The notes under the pieces are model-generated. The model had not been told where the DNA came from and searched no databases. It was given only the letters and a program-made list of their open reading frames with translations. DNA of 64,000 nt from Hysterium pulicare CBS 123377. Taxonomy: Eukaryota; Ascomycota; Dothideomycetes; Hysteriales; Hysteriaceae. Where the stretch lies: the NCBI GenBank assembly GCA_000467715.1, contig AJFK01000894.1:1-64000 (forward strand), given 5' to 3'. Positions 11,040-22,500 of the stretch are shown piece after piece; positions within the stretch are counted from its first letter, which is position 1, and the number at the start of each line of letters is the position of its first letter. A program made the position numbers and the translations under genes.

Positions 11040-12355
11040 ATGAGCTCCGTCATTTCTAGAGTACGACTCGTTAGCAAGCATCTTGTGAACTACAACCGCG
11101 CCGCTTCTCAGAGGAATTTCAGTACAAATATGGTATGATATCAATCGCGCGGTACTCGGATACCTTGAGCTAATGGTTTACTACGTAGGCGCAAAAGTCA
11201 GGTTCCAGTATCCTCAATTGGGTAGCTCCCGGCGACAAGAGCGGCGAGTTCAAACGTCAGACATCGGTCTTTAGGAACTTCATTTCGAAGGAGCCAGGCA
11301 CAGAGTTTCCGGCCGAAAAGGGAAGATATCATCTTTATGTCTCTTATGCATGTCCTTGGGGTATGGTTGATCCATAATAACAGAAGAGATGAGAACTAAT
11401 AGGCCTGACAGCGCATCGAGCACTCATCGTGAGGAAGCTTAAGGGATTAGAAGATATCGTTCCCTTCACTTCTGTACATTGGCATATGGCAGAGAAAGGT
11501 ATATCCCTATACTACGCTCCTCTACATTTGGGCTCCCATGCTAATATTCCCAGGCTGGCGATTCGCAACCGCAGAAGAAAAGCTGCCCGGCGAGAACGTG
11601 ACGCCCGACCCCATCCACCCCGATTTCACGCACCTCCGCGACATCTACTTCGAGCAGAACCCAGACTACACCGGCCGCTTCACTGTCCCTACGCTCTACG
11701 ACACGAAGCAGAAACGAATAGTTAATAATGAAAGTAGCGAGATCATCCGAATGTTCTACTACGCCTTCGATGATCTAATAGCCGAAAAATACAAGAACCT
11801 CGATCTCTTCCCCGAGAAACTGAGGAAGGACATTGAGGAGCAGAATGACTGGGTCTACAACGACATCAACAACGGCGTCTACAAATCCGGGTTTGCCACG
11901 TACGAAGCAGCCTCCAATTCCCCCCTATCCTATGCTAACTCTCCATCCATAGCACTCAAGAAGCCTACGAAAAAGCCGTCACCACATTATTCACCTCCCT
12001 CGACCGCATAGAATCCCACCTCTCCCACTCCACAACCCCCTACCTACACTCCTCCCCCACAGTGACCGAAGCCGACATCCGCCTCTACACAACCATCATC
12101 CGCTTCGACCCCGTCTACGTGCAGCACTTCAAGACCAACATCCGCGACATCCGCTCCGGCTACCCGGCTCTGCATAAGTGGGTTAGGCATCTGTATTGGG
12201 ATTCCCCGGCCTTCGGCGAAACGACGCAGTTTGAGCATATCAAGAAACATTATACCAAGAGTCATGGGCAGATTAATCAGTTTGCTATTACGCCTGTCGG
12301 GCCGGTGCCGGATGTGCTGGGAAAAGAGGAGGAGGTTGCGGCGGTGGGGAAGTGA
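11040..12355 (+). CDS. ECM4: Glutathionyl-hydroquinone reductase (omega-class GST, ECM4 type)
   Basis: Reduces glutathionyl-hydroquinones and other glutathione conjugates through a catalytic cysteine. Exons 11040-11132, 11189-11360, 11412-11498, 11554-11899 and 11953-12355 give 366 residues, and all phases agree. The active site YACPWAHRAL is formed across the second intron, with the nucleophile at about Cys86. FTVPTLYD (cis-proline loop), NNESSEIIR (glutathione binding) and [16 protein letters not shown] (C-terminal helical domain) follow as in the family. The first exon encodes a basic leader rich in Arg, Ser and Asn and ending RNFSTNM, which looks like a mitochondrial presequence. The methionine at about residue 31 sits at the exon end and could start a cytosolic form. 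Confidence 0.93.
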
Positions 12356-13139
12356 GTGAGTAGGAATCTACTTTCAGGAATGTGTCGAAGGTGAAGAGAG
12401 ATATGTGAGTGCGCGGATATCATGAGTGTATGTTGCACAAGCCTGAACGACCATCTAATTCAATTTATCGCATTCCGTTCCATTCCCGCCTATCTAATAA
12501 AAGCCGATTTGTATGGGTATAAAAAGGGAAAATCCTCTTCGCTCATCCGCAGTGTCTAATATCCAGCTAAAAGCCTGCAGCATCCGTCTAGAAGGGTGAT
12601 AATCCCCAATGCCGATGCAACAATCAAACAAAAACCACACAATCATTCATCCGACAGTAGTAATCCCACCACGCCTATCCCTATCCTTCCTTCATTACCC
12701 ATCCATTAACATTATCCCTGGAACCGTGAAATCGGTGGTGTGATAGCTTGGAAGAAGAAAAGAGTCCAGGCCGATTAAGCCAGGACCTTGTAAACGCAAT
12801 GTAAAATGCAGAAATCACCACCGTTCCCTGAAAAGTGATGCATGGCGCCGGAATGGTGAATATCAAACCTAGAACGCCCGCTTTAACGCAGTGTAACGCA
12901 TTGATGAAGAGGTGTACGGAAAATCAGAATGAAAGAGAGGAAGGAAAAAGGAAAGAAGAGGATATAATACAGATGAGCAGTAGGCAAGTCCGCTTGCATG
13001 TCGTGTGGGTACGTATATCACTTGTAGGTAGCGTGCTCGGGTTCAGTCCTTGCGAATCCCTACATACCTCGCGAATTCTCGCCCCAGATGACGCAAAAGC
13101 AGATCCTTCACCACCCTCATAAAAGCAATAATTCGACTT
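12356..13139. other. Convergent 3' intergenic region of ECM4 and LST4
   Basis: An AATAAA at 12496-12501 lies about 140 bases after the ECM4 stop and could direct its polyadenylation. The remainder holds no gene that I can support. Confidence 0.45.
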
Positions 13140-16100
13140 TCACTCGACTTCGTCAAGCCATCTCCTTATTCCTTCTTTCAGTGTCGAGTCCGCCGATGTC
13201 TTAGTCGTAGTCGCTTTTTTCCCGCCGATTTTCTTCTCGCCCGTGCTAGCCGTCTGCGCCTCTCCTGCCTTGACTTGCTCTTTCGAGGTATCCCGCTCGG
13301 CCGTCACGCTCTTGACTACATTTTCTAACGCGTCCAGAATCAGAGTTTTGCATTCGCTTCGAGGGATCTCGAGTCCGGGCGCGACGTCGGACCCAGACCT
13401 CGTGTTCTTCCGACCGCGACGGGAACTGGATCGAGAAGAGCTGGCCGATCCTACGCGCGATGGTTGACCTGATTGGGCGAGAATGCGTTCGACGGCATCG
13501 ACGAGCGTTCCGTCCATATCCATAATCTGCTCCTCGACGAATTCTTCAGCGAGGTGGAGCTCTGTCATGGGGAGGGTGGCGGCAGGCGTGTATGGGTTAC
13601 CGTATTGAGAGCGACCTGGGATGCCCGAGAGATTAGGGGTGAGTGCAGGTTGATGGTATACCGGCGCCGGGATCAATCTAACGAGGCGACGAAGTCGAAG
13701 GCGCTTGATGGTGAAATTACGCGTGTCGGCGATCAATGCAGAGCAGACGTCAATCCAGCGTTCGAGGGGTCCTTGTTCAAGAGTAGGCGTCGTGGCTGTC
13801 GAGATGGGCGTTGGTTCGGCGCTCATGGCTCGTCTGACGTCACGTTCGAGATCGGAATAGGGCTTGCTGGCCTGAAGAGCAAAATCCGGGTGGAATTCCT
13901 TCAGCCAACCAGCTACGTTGACGGGTTGATCAGGCTCTTGATGCGGGAAAGAGAAAACGGATGATTGACCGAGACTCGATCCTTCTAGGCTTGACACCGA
14001 GTGTCCACCGAACAGAGGTGACTGCAGCGGAGATCCGAAGTCTGGGAGGGGTATGTCCACATCAATGACACCGTCTTTCTCATTGACTGATAGCTTTAAA
14101 GGGGAATGATGAGATTTCGGTCGTTCAGGAATTGCTCGAGCAGCTGATGCGGGCACGCCACTAGATCCAAGTGGATGCTGCTCTGTAGATTTGTCCAACG
14201 CATCATCAGCGCTCGAAGGGTCATATAATTCGAGGTCTTCAGGGAATAGCTCTGGGTTGGATTCAAGCTCGTGGACCATCTGCTCCAAAGCAGTACGAGG
14301 ACGCTCGGTAGGCCGCATATAAGCGGAGGAGATGCCCAGCCCGTCATCCGTTGACTGTAAGATGTCGCTGTGATCAGTCGAAGATTCTCGGCGTCCACCA
14401 CTCCAAAAGCTCAACATGCTTCCCCATCGACCGGTAGATTCAGAGCCGATGCTAGGATTGCTCATGTGGCTACTGTTGCTTCGTTGCAACGTGTGCATTA
14501 AGTTGGCAGAAGCCAGGCTCTCACTGCTTCCCGGGCGATGCTCCGGAGTGTGGCCAGAAGAGGCCCGTGGTACCGCGAAATGCGCAACAGGCACTGCATT
14601 CTCAGGAGTGACTGTTGAAGTAGTCGCTGTACTGCTTTTTGTTGCCATGCTATCAGACATCGAAGGAATCACTAGGCTAGCGCGAATCGAATGAGCAGAA
14701 GAACGGCGAGAGTGGCGAACGGCTTCAGGTACATCTGCGACCGCTGAATCCTGTCTCTCGTTGGCAGACTCGAGTGTTGATAAACTATTACCGTTCATAC
14801 CGGAAGTAGGTAAACGTATACTGGTTAGACTTGGCTTTGGTCGCGGGCGACGATTGATAGTACGGCGGAGAGATTGTTTCCTTGATATTGGCATGTTTGA
14901 TGGCGGAGACTGCGAATAGGCGCGGAATGATGCTGCTGTACTTGGTCGCATGGGAGAAGCACCATCGTATAGATTGTAGGAAGACGAAGGTAAGAAAGCG
15001 GCAAGGAGATAAATCAATCGCCTCGCAGCCATCTTGTTCTGGGAGACAACGACGGTGCGGTTCGAGATGACCGCATCCTCTCCAGCACTTGACTTTTGGT
15101 GTTCTCGATGGCGTCTCCGATACCATTTCGGACCAAGGATGTTGAGCCATTCCGTATGGTTACCGAGGAAGGCTGTCAGCAGGTTGAAGAAGAAGAAATT
15201 CTCATCCTTCCCACCAGCCCATCTGCCGAGCCATCTTGCTTCTTCGCGCCATACGCCCCATTTGCCTTGGCCCGTGATTACCCGAGGAATCTTCATCCCA
15301 CGAACAACCCTGTCCCCTGCCAACTCGACAGCTTTCTTGATATCTTGGTCGAATTGGAGAGCATTAGGCTGCAGCCTCAAGTTGCGACGAGGCGGAGGCT
15401 GAAGAGGGGCTTCCCGGTTCGTTGGGCGAGGTTGAACACGAGGCGCTTGAATCACTGGCGGTGAGCTAGCTTCTGCGAGTTTGAAGTGAGCTACAATTCG
15501 TTCATGGACAACGAATTGAAGACTGGTAAGCGTGCGAGTGATGACATCCCAATGCTGACCAATGACATCCACCCGGTCGTCCACATCACTGTTCAGAGAC
15601 GTTGAGAGTAAGGATTCGACGCCGAAGTTTGAATCCACCAGCGCCCATCCTGTTCGTCGATCGGAATCCAACGACGATCCAAGTGACTCATGACCCAGGG
15701 CTAGGTTAGGCATGTGATTGGTTGGCTTCAGGTTCAAAGGACCAAGTCGGGAGATTGGGCGGGCTGGAGATGAAGAAACAGGGAGATGCAGGATGATAGA
15801 TATTCCATACATCGGCGTCTTCCGTGTCGGTGTAGGCTGAGGCATCTTGCCAGGCACCGCTTTACCGTTGTCACGAGGAAAGGGAAAACCATTGCCTTTG
15901 CCGTACGAGTTCTGAGGCGTCGGGGTACGCACATCGGAGGAATCTGAGGGTTGTTCTTCATCTGGTAGTGTAACTGAGAATGTCCGAGTTATGAATATAG
16001 TCCGTCGTTGTGGCTCTTTCGGAGAAGCCTCCACCACTTGCAATACCGGCCGAGGCAATTCTTGAGGCAAGTTTGAAGGTGTATATGATTTGGCCAGATG

Positions 16101-16850
16101 ACTCTTTCTCCGCAATCCGTCTGCTCTTCCCAGTGAATTTGTCGCATCTTGTAGACTAGGACTTGTAATGCCGTTGTCTGACATTCTTGAATCGAGCGGA
16201 ACTATGTGTAGCTTGTTGGTGTTGCCTCTATAACTCATCGCCGTATTTCCAAACATGCAGTCCAAGCATATGCTGACTTCATCCACCACCGACTCTTTCT
16301 GTCTTGGTTGTGTATGCTCGTCGATATTCGGCATGGAAGAGATGGAGGATCCGCGTGTACGGGCTCGTTGGAAAGCGCCAACAGTAGGTGATCGTGGGGT
16401 CGATGGATCAATCGCAAGAGAGGACCTTCGTGCATGCATCCCTCCAAATGTAGGGCCGGCAGTGCCTGAACCCGCTACAGCTCCAAACATTCTTGACCTC
16501 GGCGTGGTTTGAGTGGGTGAATCGGCGCGGGTAGGACCAGGTTTCGAATCGTAGAGGACTGTCTTAGACATAGTTCCAGATTCATCTTGAGCAATTATTA
16601 TCCGTATGTCTCGCGGGTATTCCAAATCAATCTCTCCTTGTGCTCCATCGTATCCGCTTCCGGATGTGAATGGCTCGGGGAGAGCCAACGGCTGACCATC
16701 GGAATGGCAAATGGTCGTGGTATCGGGGAAAAGCAAGTGCTTCGTATAGATCTCTTCGGTGACGGCATCGGGACCGGCGGGTGGGTTTGAAGCTCCCCTC
16801 CGAGAGGGAGTAAGGTTGTGGAAGAGGTTGCTGATCATCTCTGCCGCCAT
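13140..16850 (-). CDS. LST4: Folliculin-interacting protein family (Lst4)
   Basis: Partner of the folliculin homologue Lst7. In yeast the Lst4-Lst7 complex acts at the vacuole as a GTPase-activating protein for Gtr2, promoting TORC1 activation by amino acids. A single exon encodes 1236 residues from an ATG at 16850. The N-terminal FNIP signature is visible: ISNLFHNLTPSRRG, then LLFPD and RDIRIIIAQDESGTMSKTVL. A second conserved block near the middle reads KWGVWREEARWLGRWAGG, ENFFFFNLLTAFLGNHTEWL and VVVSQNKMAARRLIYLLAAF. Long Ser/Pro-rich insertions lie between them, as is usual in filamentous fungi. The C-terminal part includes WIDVCSALIADTRNF and a basic Ser/Arg patch. The next gene upstream, IML1, belongs to the same signalling pathway. 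Confidence 0.85.
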   Translation of the reverse strand: MAAEMISNLFHNLTPSRRGASNPPAGPDAVTEEIYTKHLLFPDTTTICHSDGQPLALPEPFTSGSGYDGAQGEIDLEYPRDIRIIIAQDESGTMSKTVLYDSKPGPTRADSPTQTTPRSRMFGAVAGSGTAGPTFGGMHARRSSLAIDPSTPRSPTVGAFQRARTRGSSISSMPNIDEHTQPRQKESVVDEVSICLDCMFGNTAMSYRGNTNKLHIVPLDSRMSDNGITSPSLQDATNSLGRADGLRRKSHLAKSYTPSNLPQELPRPVLQVVEASPKEPQRRTIFITRTFSVTLPDEEQPSDSSDVRTPTPQNSYGKGNGFPFPRDNGKAVPGKMPQPTPTRKTPMYGISIILHLPVSSSPARPISRLGPLNLKPTNHMPNLALGHESLGSSLDSDRRTGWALVDSNFGVESLLSTSLNSDVDDRVDVIGQHWDVITRTLTSLQFVVHERIVAHFKLAEASSPPVIQAPRVQPRPTNREAPLQPPPRRNLRLQPNALQFDQDIKKAVELAGDRVVRGMKIPRVITGQGKWGVWREEARWLGRWAGGKDENFFFFNLLTAFLGNHTEWLNILGPKWYRRRHREHQKSSAGEDAVISNRTVVVSQNKMAARRLIYLLAAFLPSSSYNLYDGASPMRPSTAASFRAYSQSPPSNMPISRKQSLRRTINRRPRPKPSLTSIRLPTSGMNGNSLSTLESANERQDSAVADVPEAVRHSRRSSAHSIRASLVIPSMSDSMATKSSTATTSTVTPENAVPVAHFAVPRASSGHTPEHRPGSSESLASANLMHTLQRSNSSHMSNPSIGSESTGRWGSMLSFWSGGRRESSTDHSDILQSTDDGLGISSAYMRPTERPRTALEQMVHELESNPELFPEDLELYDPSSADDALDKSTEQHPLGSSGVPASAARAIPERPKSHHSPLKLSVNEKDGVIDVDIPLPDFGSPLQSPLFGGHSVSSLEGSSLGQSSVFSFPHQEPDQPVNVAGWLKEFHPDFALQASKPYSDLERDVRRAMSAEPTPISTATTPTLEQGPLERWIDVCSALIADTRNFTIKRLRLRRLVRLIPAPVYHQPALTPNLSGIPGRSQYGNPYTPAATLPMTELHLAEEFVEEQIMDMDGTLVDAVERILAQSGQPSRVGSASSSRSSSRRGRKNTRSGSDVAPGLEIPRSECKTLILDALENVVKSVTAERDTSKEQVKAGEAQTASTGEKKIGGKKATTTKTSADSTLKEGIRRWLDEVE

Positions 16851-19563
16851 GCAGCGACGGCCAATAGGCCTTAGCAGTTATCAAGCAGGCGATTCGCCTG
16901 TGGCACGCGGAATTGGGGCTGAACAGTACGTCTACAGCCCATCGCAATGGTAGGAGAGCTCAAAACAGGATGACCGACAGCTAAAGGGAGCTGGACGGAG
17001 CTGGAGGTAGTTAACCCGTCGACCGAGATGGCTGACTTTGTGATGTCACTTTGGATTGCGATGCACGCGAGGAGGAGCGTGATACGGAAGAGTGGTAGGA
17101 GGCAGATGTGCGCCTGGTGGATTAACGGGGCAACGTGTCGCGTGGGAAGAGGAATTTGGGGTTGTGGGAGGGAAGGGTTGGTGTTTTGTTGGTGTCTTGT
17201 TGGTGCCGGTGGACTTTCGGCGGGCTTAGCAGAGGTACATGGCAAGAGTTGCGGTGAGAAGCACAAGGCCGAATGAATCTTCCTTCGTCAAGCCAAACAA
17301 GCCGGGGAAGCAAGCCATAAGCCGGGAGAGGGCCGTTTCCAATCCGCTGGCGATGCACTCTGCCGCTCATCGACCCTCCATCGGGAAAAGGTGAGAGGTA
17401 GGAGCAAGAATACTGCTGCTGACCATGTCGTTGACTGCTGCTCTCCTGTCGGTGATGAACAGCCTGGAGTGAGCTACCATGCAGATCGTCGTGGGGCTCT
17501 GTTGGGGACTTGCCCGCCCATGTCTACCGTCTACCAGCCTACCTAGGTACAAGGCTTCCATACCGCCCAGCCTAAACTCAGCTCTGCAACGACCGGAAGT
17601 CTACGGCTATCGTGATCGTATGAGAGTCTGCGGGTTATCACAGGCAAATGCACATAATCAGCGTTTGCCAGGGCATCTATTGGAGAGATAACGCTACAAG
17701 GCTGACCGTTGCACGAAAGCAGCCAAGGTCGTATCCTATGAAAAAGTACGTATGCTGCCCACGAGCAGACTCATCAGAGCTTACAGCCAACACCATACCA
17801 AAGGAAATCGGTTATTTGCAGGTCGCATGCGGCACATGTGATTGTTTCCACCACACGATGAAATCGAATTGCGGTGCGACTTGAGGCTGAGGTCATTAGC
17901 ATCCGCATTCGTCTGCCGGCCAAACACCAACGACAACCTGTGGTCGAGATCTGTGCGATGCGGCATGGGTATGGCCTTTCATTCAACCTGGATCCTCGTC
18001 CGTCAGGGGCTGGTCCCCAGTTGTTTGGGATACGTCGGATTTCTTTGGCTAGCTTACGAAGCACCACACATCCAAGGTTTGCGCTGTTCAGGACGGACGA
18101 CAAACGGTTATGTGGAACTTTCCCTTTATCGTGTATTAGTACATCTTAGTGTAGCTACATAAAGAGTCAACTCAACGTTTGCATCGCGATCGTCCATCCT
18201 CCCACAAAAAGCCATCGCCCCGGGAATATGGGACGAAAAGGCTGAAAGGGTCACGCTGCAGTCGATTGCAACCCAACCGTCGCAACCAAATAAAACGCAT
18301 TCGAGACTTGCGTCCCAGCAGAAAAAGATCCCCTGCCTCCCCCGGAACGAAAAGAAATTTGAGAACGCTCACGACGCCCACTAAAAGAACATGACGAAAG
18401 CCCATGCAATCCTCGGAATGACCGACAAATGAGAAAGCGTCTCTGCTCGGAATTCGCTCTTCCGCTTTCAGAAAATATCAATATAATCCTTCCCTACCGT
18501 CTTTTAAGGCCCTCCATTAACATCCCTCCAAAACAGCCATTTCACACTGCATCGCGATGTTTTCGGAAGCCCGATACCGGACCTTGGAATTGCGACAAGG
18601 AGGCCTTGCAAGTGTTTGGAGAAGCAACTATTGATCCGAAGATACAACACCATCGCTGCACCATGAACCGAAGCTCGGATTCTGCTCAAACGTGCAACTA
18701 CATGTGCGAGCAATCCCGATTTCCAGGGCGCTCACTACCCGGTTCTTACTCGTCTGCCATTATGCTTCTGAATGCACCCCGCGTGTAAGCTCGTGTTTCG
18801 CATCGGGTCTACTCATGTACCCCAGAATGCATGTGGCAGTTTGCGATAGATAATTCTGGCTATTATGCTCTATATGCGCCTCTCCTATGAGGCCGTACGG
18901 TTCTTTCAATCCCTTTCGATGCACATCTGTCTTGCGATCAATCTGCAATCAAGAGGAATCCAAGATACGTCAGTGATGCGCGGCCGTCCTTCGAAATTGC
19001 TTCTGGAAGGTCGCAACGAACAAATACCCAAGCGATTTGACATATGGAGCAACAACCTCCATATTAAAAAGGGCATCAGTGCTTGTGGATTTTCAGGCAT
19101 AGGCCAATAACAAACGCAAGAAAGTTTTGATGCATGTGGGTCGCATCTCAATCTTAGCCTGTTCAAACACGTGCTGAGGCCTGCTACTCCTGGAAACGCA
19201 ATGTCGATATTTGCCGCAATGGGCTTGATCCTCACTCCGCACCAGGAGAACCATTGACTCGCGCATTCTAGCCGCGGGCGATGCCGTACTGACAACGTGT
19301 GGAGAGTCATATGTGGCTATAATACACAGTGATATTGGTACAGACTATCTTATTAGCTCCTGTGTAATGCCCACCTGTGTAGCAAGGGAGTCGGATGATA
19401 TCTTACTCCCGATGAACCTGACTCCGCGCTTATCCTAGACTTGAAAGCGGGATAAATTGATAGTCGAAAAGGTCAAGAAATCGCCATTCGGAAGAGAAAT
19501 GAAAATGCTGTAGAATTCGAATTTGATAGGAAATTAAGAGTCCTGAAAGTGCTTTCGGAAGGC
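16851..19563. other. Long intergenic region, no supported gene
   Basis: About 2.7 kb between LST4 and IML1, both minus strand. It must contain the LST4 promoter and IML1 3' flank. No open frame longer than about 135 codons occurs, none shows family features, and I found no transposon ends or tRNA. Confidence 0.5.
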
Positions 19564-22500
19564 TCACACTGTCCCACCACTGCCGTCTGAACCTTGTCGC
19601 CTGGCTCCTAATTGACTCCCCATAAGACTAGAGCCTAGATTCGGAACTGGACTTGCTTCTCTGACTGTGATACTTGGTGGGAGCCCGAGCGTCGGGATAT
19701 TGTTATCGAGTACAGGCATGATGTGTGGACTAGGGCTGGCTCTTGGTTTCAAGGCTTCTTCGTAAAACTGCTTCAATGCAAGAGCATCGAAACAGAAAGC
19801 TTCGATCTCATCCTTGACCTGTTCCGCAGTTTGAGCGGTAGGTAACGGAGGTGCGGACTTCTCAGCCTGCATCTGGGAATGGAGTAGGGACGTATCTTGA
19901 ACTGGGCGTGCTAGAGGAGACGCAAACGGTGAACGGTAAGGGTTGGTGCGTTCCGCAGGTGTTGAGATAGCTATGTTTGAATTCGTTGTACTGGAAGCTC
20001 CTCGACGCTCATATGGATCCGTCGGTCTAAATTTGGCTGTGTCACGAGATGCAGTAGCACGGCTGTTATAAAGACGATTGGCAAGGAGAAGGAAATCGCC
20101 TTCGTCGGTAATTTGAGCTAGAAGCACACCACTTCGATGGATGAACTGCGTGTAGCGATAATCTGGCCTGCCCCATGAGTATGTGATATCTACATCAGCG
20201 GGAAACGAGTCTGCAGATTCAACATCGAGAATGAAGTTCAGCTTTCGAAGAAGAGCTTTGTGGTAGGCAAACTGGTCCGTCTTTGGCTGGGGTCCGAAAT
20301 GCACAGAGTCGAAAAAGTGTTCAGGCTGAGATTTGGGCGGTTGAATGGCGAGGCGTACAATGTATGGTGAGCGGAAGGGATGCGCTTCGGTGATACTCGA
20401 AGCTTCAGCGATAGGGACTTCTACAAGTTTCAGGCCGTACTTTTCAACTGATGTGGCCCAAGTAACAATGGCATCTTCAATCAGTTTCGCAGTGACATTC
20501 ATCCAATCAATACGGATGTGATAGCAGTTATCCGGGTTGTGCAGTCTGTCATAGTGCAGACTTATGATTTCCGGTCGGTATGATCGTTTCCGCGGATCAA
20601 CATCGTAACGCATCACTCGGCTCAGAGTCACGGACCTCTTTGGTGTAAGAGCACGAGTGGGCGTCTTCTCACCATCATTCGAGGTATTGGAAGAGTCACC
20701 AGTGTTAGGGCGGGATTGATTACTGCGTGCAGTAATTGGGGATGATTTTGGACCTTCCGACATGGGCGTCGAAGGAACAGATCTGTCCGGTCGTCGCATG
20801 CCGAACCATCCCGTTCTTGAGTCGGGACGTGGAGCTCGGTATTCTGCGGCGATTTGATAGAAGAAATTGCCATCACGGAATTGATGTTTCTTCTGGACGT
20901 GTATGAATAGCCCTTTATTCATGAGCTGGTTCCCCAGGTCAACAGCTTCATCCCTTGTCAATATGTCTTTGAAGTTCTGAAGGAGCCAACCCGTCAGGTC
21001 GAAACCAAGAAAGCAGTTGTAATGCAATCTCCAATGCCATCTACGGTCAAGCATTTGGATGCCTTTCTCTCCTTGGAGATCTTCTGCAAGTTTCCTAATA
21101 TCGATATTCGATGTTTGGTATTGTTCGGTTTCTGTAAACAGTGAAGATGGGAAGTCAGCGGGTTCCCCATCGGCCAGCAATGACCCATCAGGACCAGCGG
21201 CCACGACTGCGGAGGGATCCCGCGTCTGATATTCAATAGCTAGTGGATTTGGATCCTTTTGCCTCCTTGTAGTGGCTTGGAAGTGTCGCTCTTCGGGGGG
21301 AATATAGCGATATCGCTGCCAAACTTGAGTTAGTTTCCGAATTCCTTCAAGACGGATTTCTTCGGGAGAATCTTCAGTGAGTAGAGGAAGAGGGCGGTGA
21401 TTGACAGTGGGTATCTCCACAGGAATCAAAACAAAACGAGCACGCCAAAAGCGCAGAGTTTCGCTGAATTCGTCATGGTAGCCAGCGAGGAATGTGTCGA
21501 TAAAATTCCAGTTGTACTCTTTTCTTGGAGGCCTGAGGATGATATCGCGGGTATGGTATTTGTCTTCCAGAGCTGTGCGTATAAGGGGTCTGTAGGGCAG
21601 TGGAGAGTCGACGCCCGCGGAGGCTTGCAAAGCTGTCGTAGGCTTACGATTAAACCTCTTTACTTCAACTTCGCCCCCCGCTACGCAGACCAGTTGGTGA
21701 ATAGTGGTACCGACAGCCATAAAAACAGTATCTCCATCGTTCGACATGTATCCGGAGTGGAAGATATTGGAAAGGTCGTTCTCGCGGCGTCCAGCAAATT
21801 CTGCTACCGATGCTCCAACGATAATCTGAAAGCCATGTGACAGCCTGAATGCAATGAGTTCTCGGATCAACGATTCACGAGATTTCGGCACTTCCGTGAG
21901 ATCGTCTTCATCATCTTGAGTGATTTTATATGGACTTTCGTTGTACTCTGCCACGAGCTGTTCCGTTGTGGGAAAATACTCATTTGTCAACGGCACCGCC
22001 GCCGGCGAACAAAGTGATTTCCATTTGATGGAGGACGTACGAAGGGGTTTCGGAAAAACATGTTGCCAGCGACGGAACTGGCTTGCGACGTTCACATTGT
22101 TTTTCCTTGGATTGCATGGGTTCACCAATACCAGCCAGGGGGAAAGTGCACTTGTGGGTGATAGAGTGCGAGGTATCTCATGAGCTCCACTGCTTGAAGA
22201 CAGATCCGGTTTCCGACCAACTTGATCTAACAGATCTTTAGACCCAGCGAAGAGGAATAAAGAGCCATGATCTTTTGTAACCGAGCCTGGTTGAGAACTT
22301 TCCGGTTTTCTTACGCTCTGAATGTCCTTCATGGTTTCGACTGACTTCTGAGCATGTTCGGAAGTTGGGGATTGTGCAGAAGCAACAGTAGCGCGAGAAG
22401 GAGTTCGAATAGCTATGGGCTGGGAAGGTTTGTCGCTGTCTGAGCCTCTAGTACTAGCGAGCTTCGCTGCAATGACTCCCTTTTGATTGTTCTCTATGGT

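Noticed and set aside
13473-13964. Plus-strand frame of 163 codons inside LST4
   Set aside because: Antisense shadow of a confidently identified long gene.
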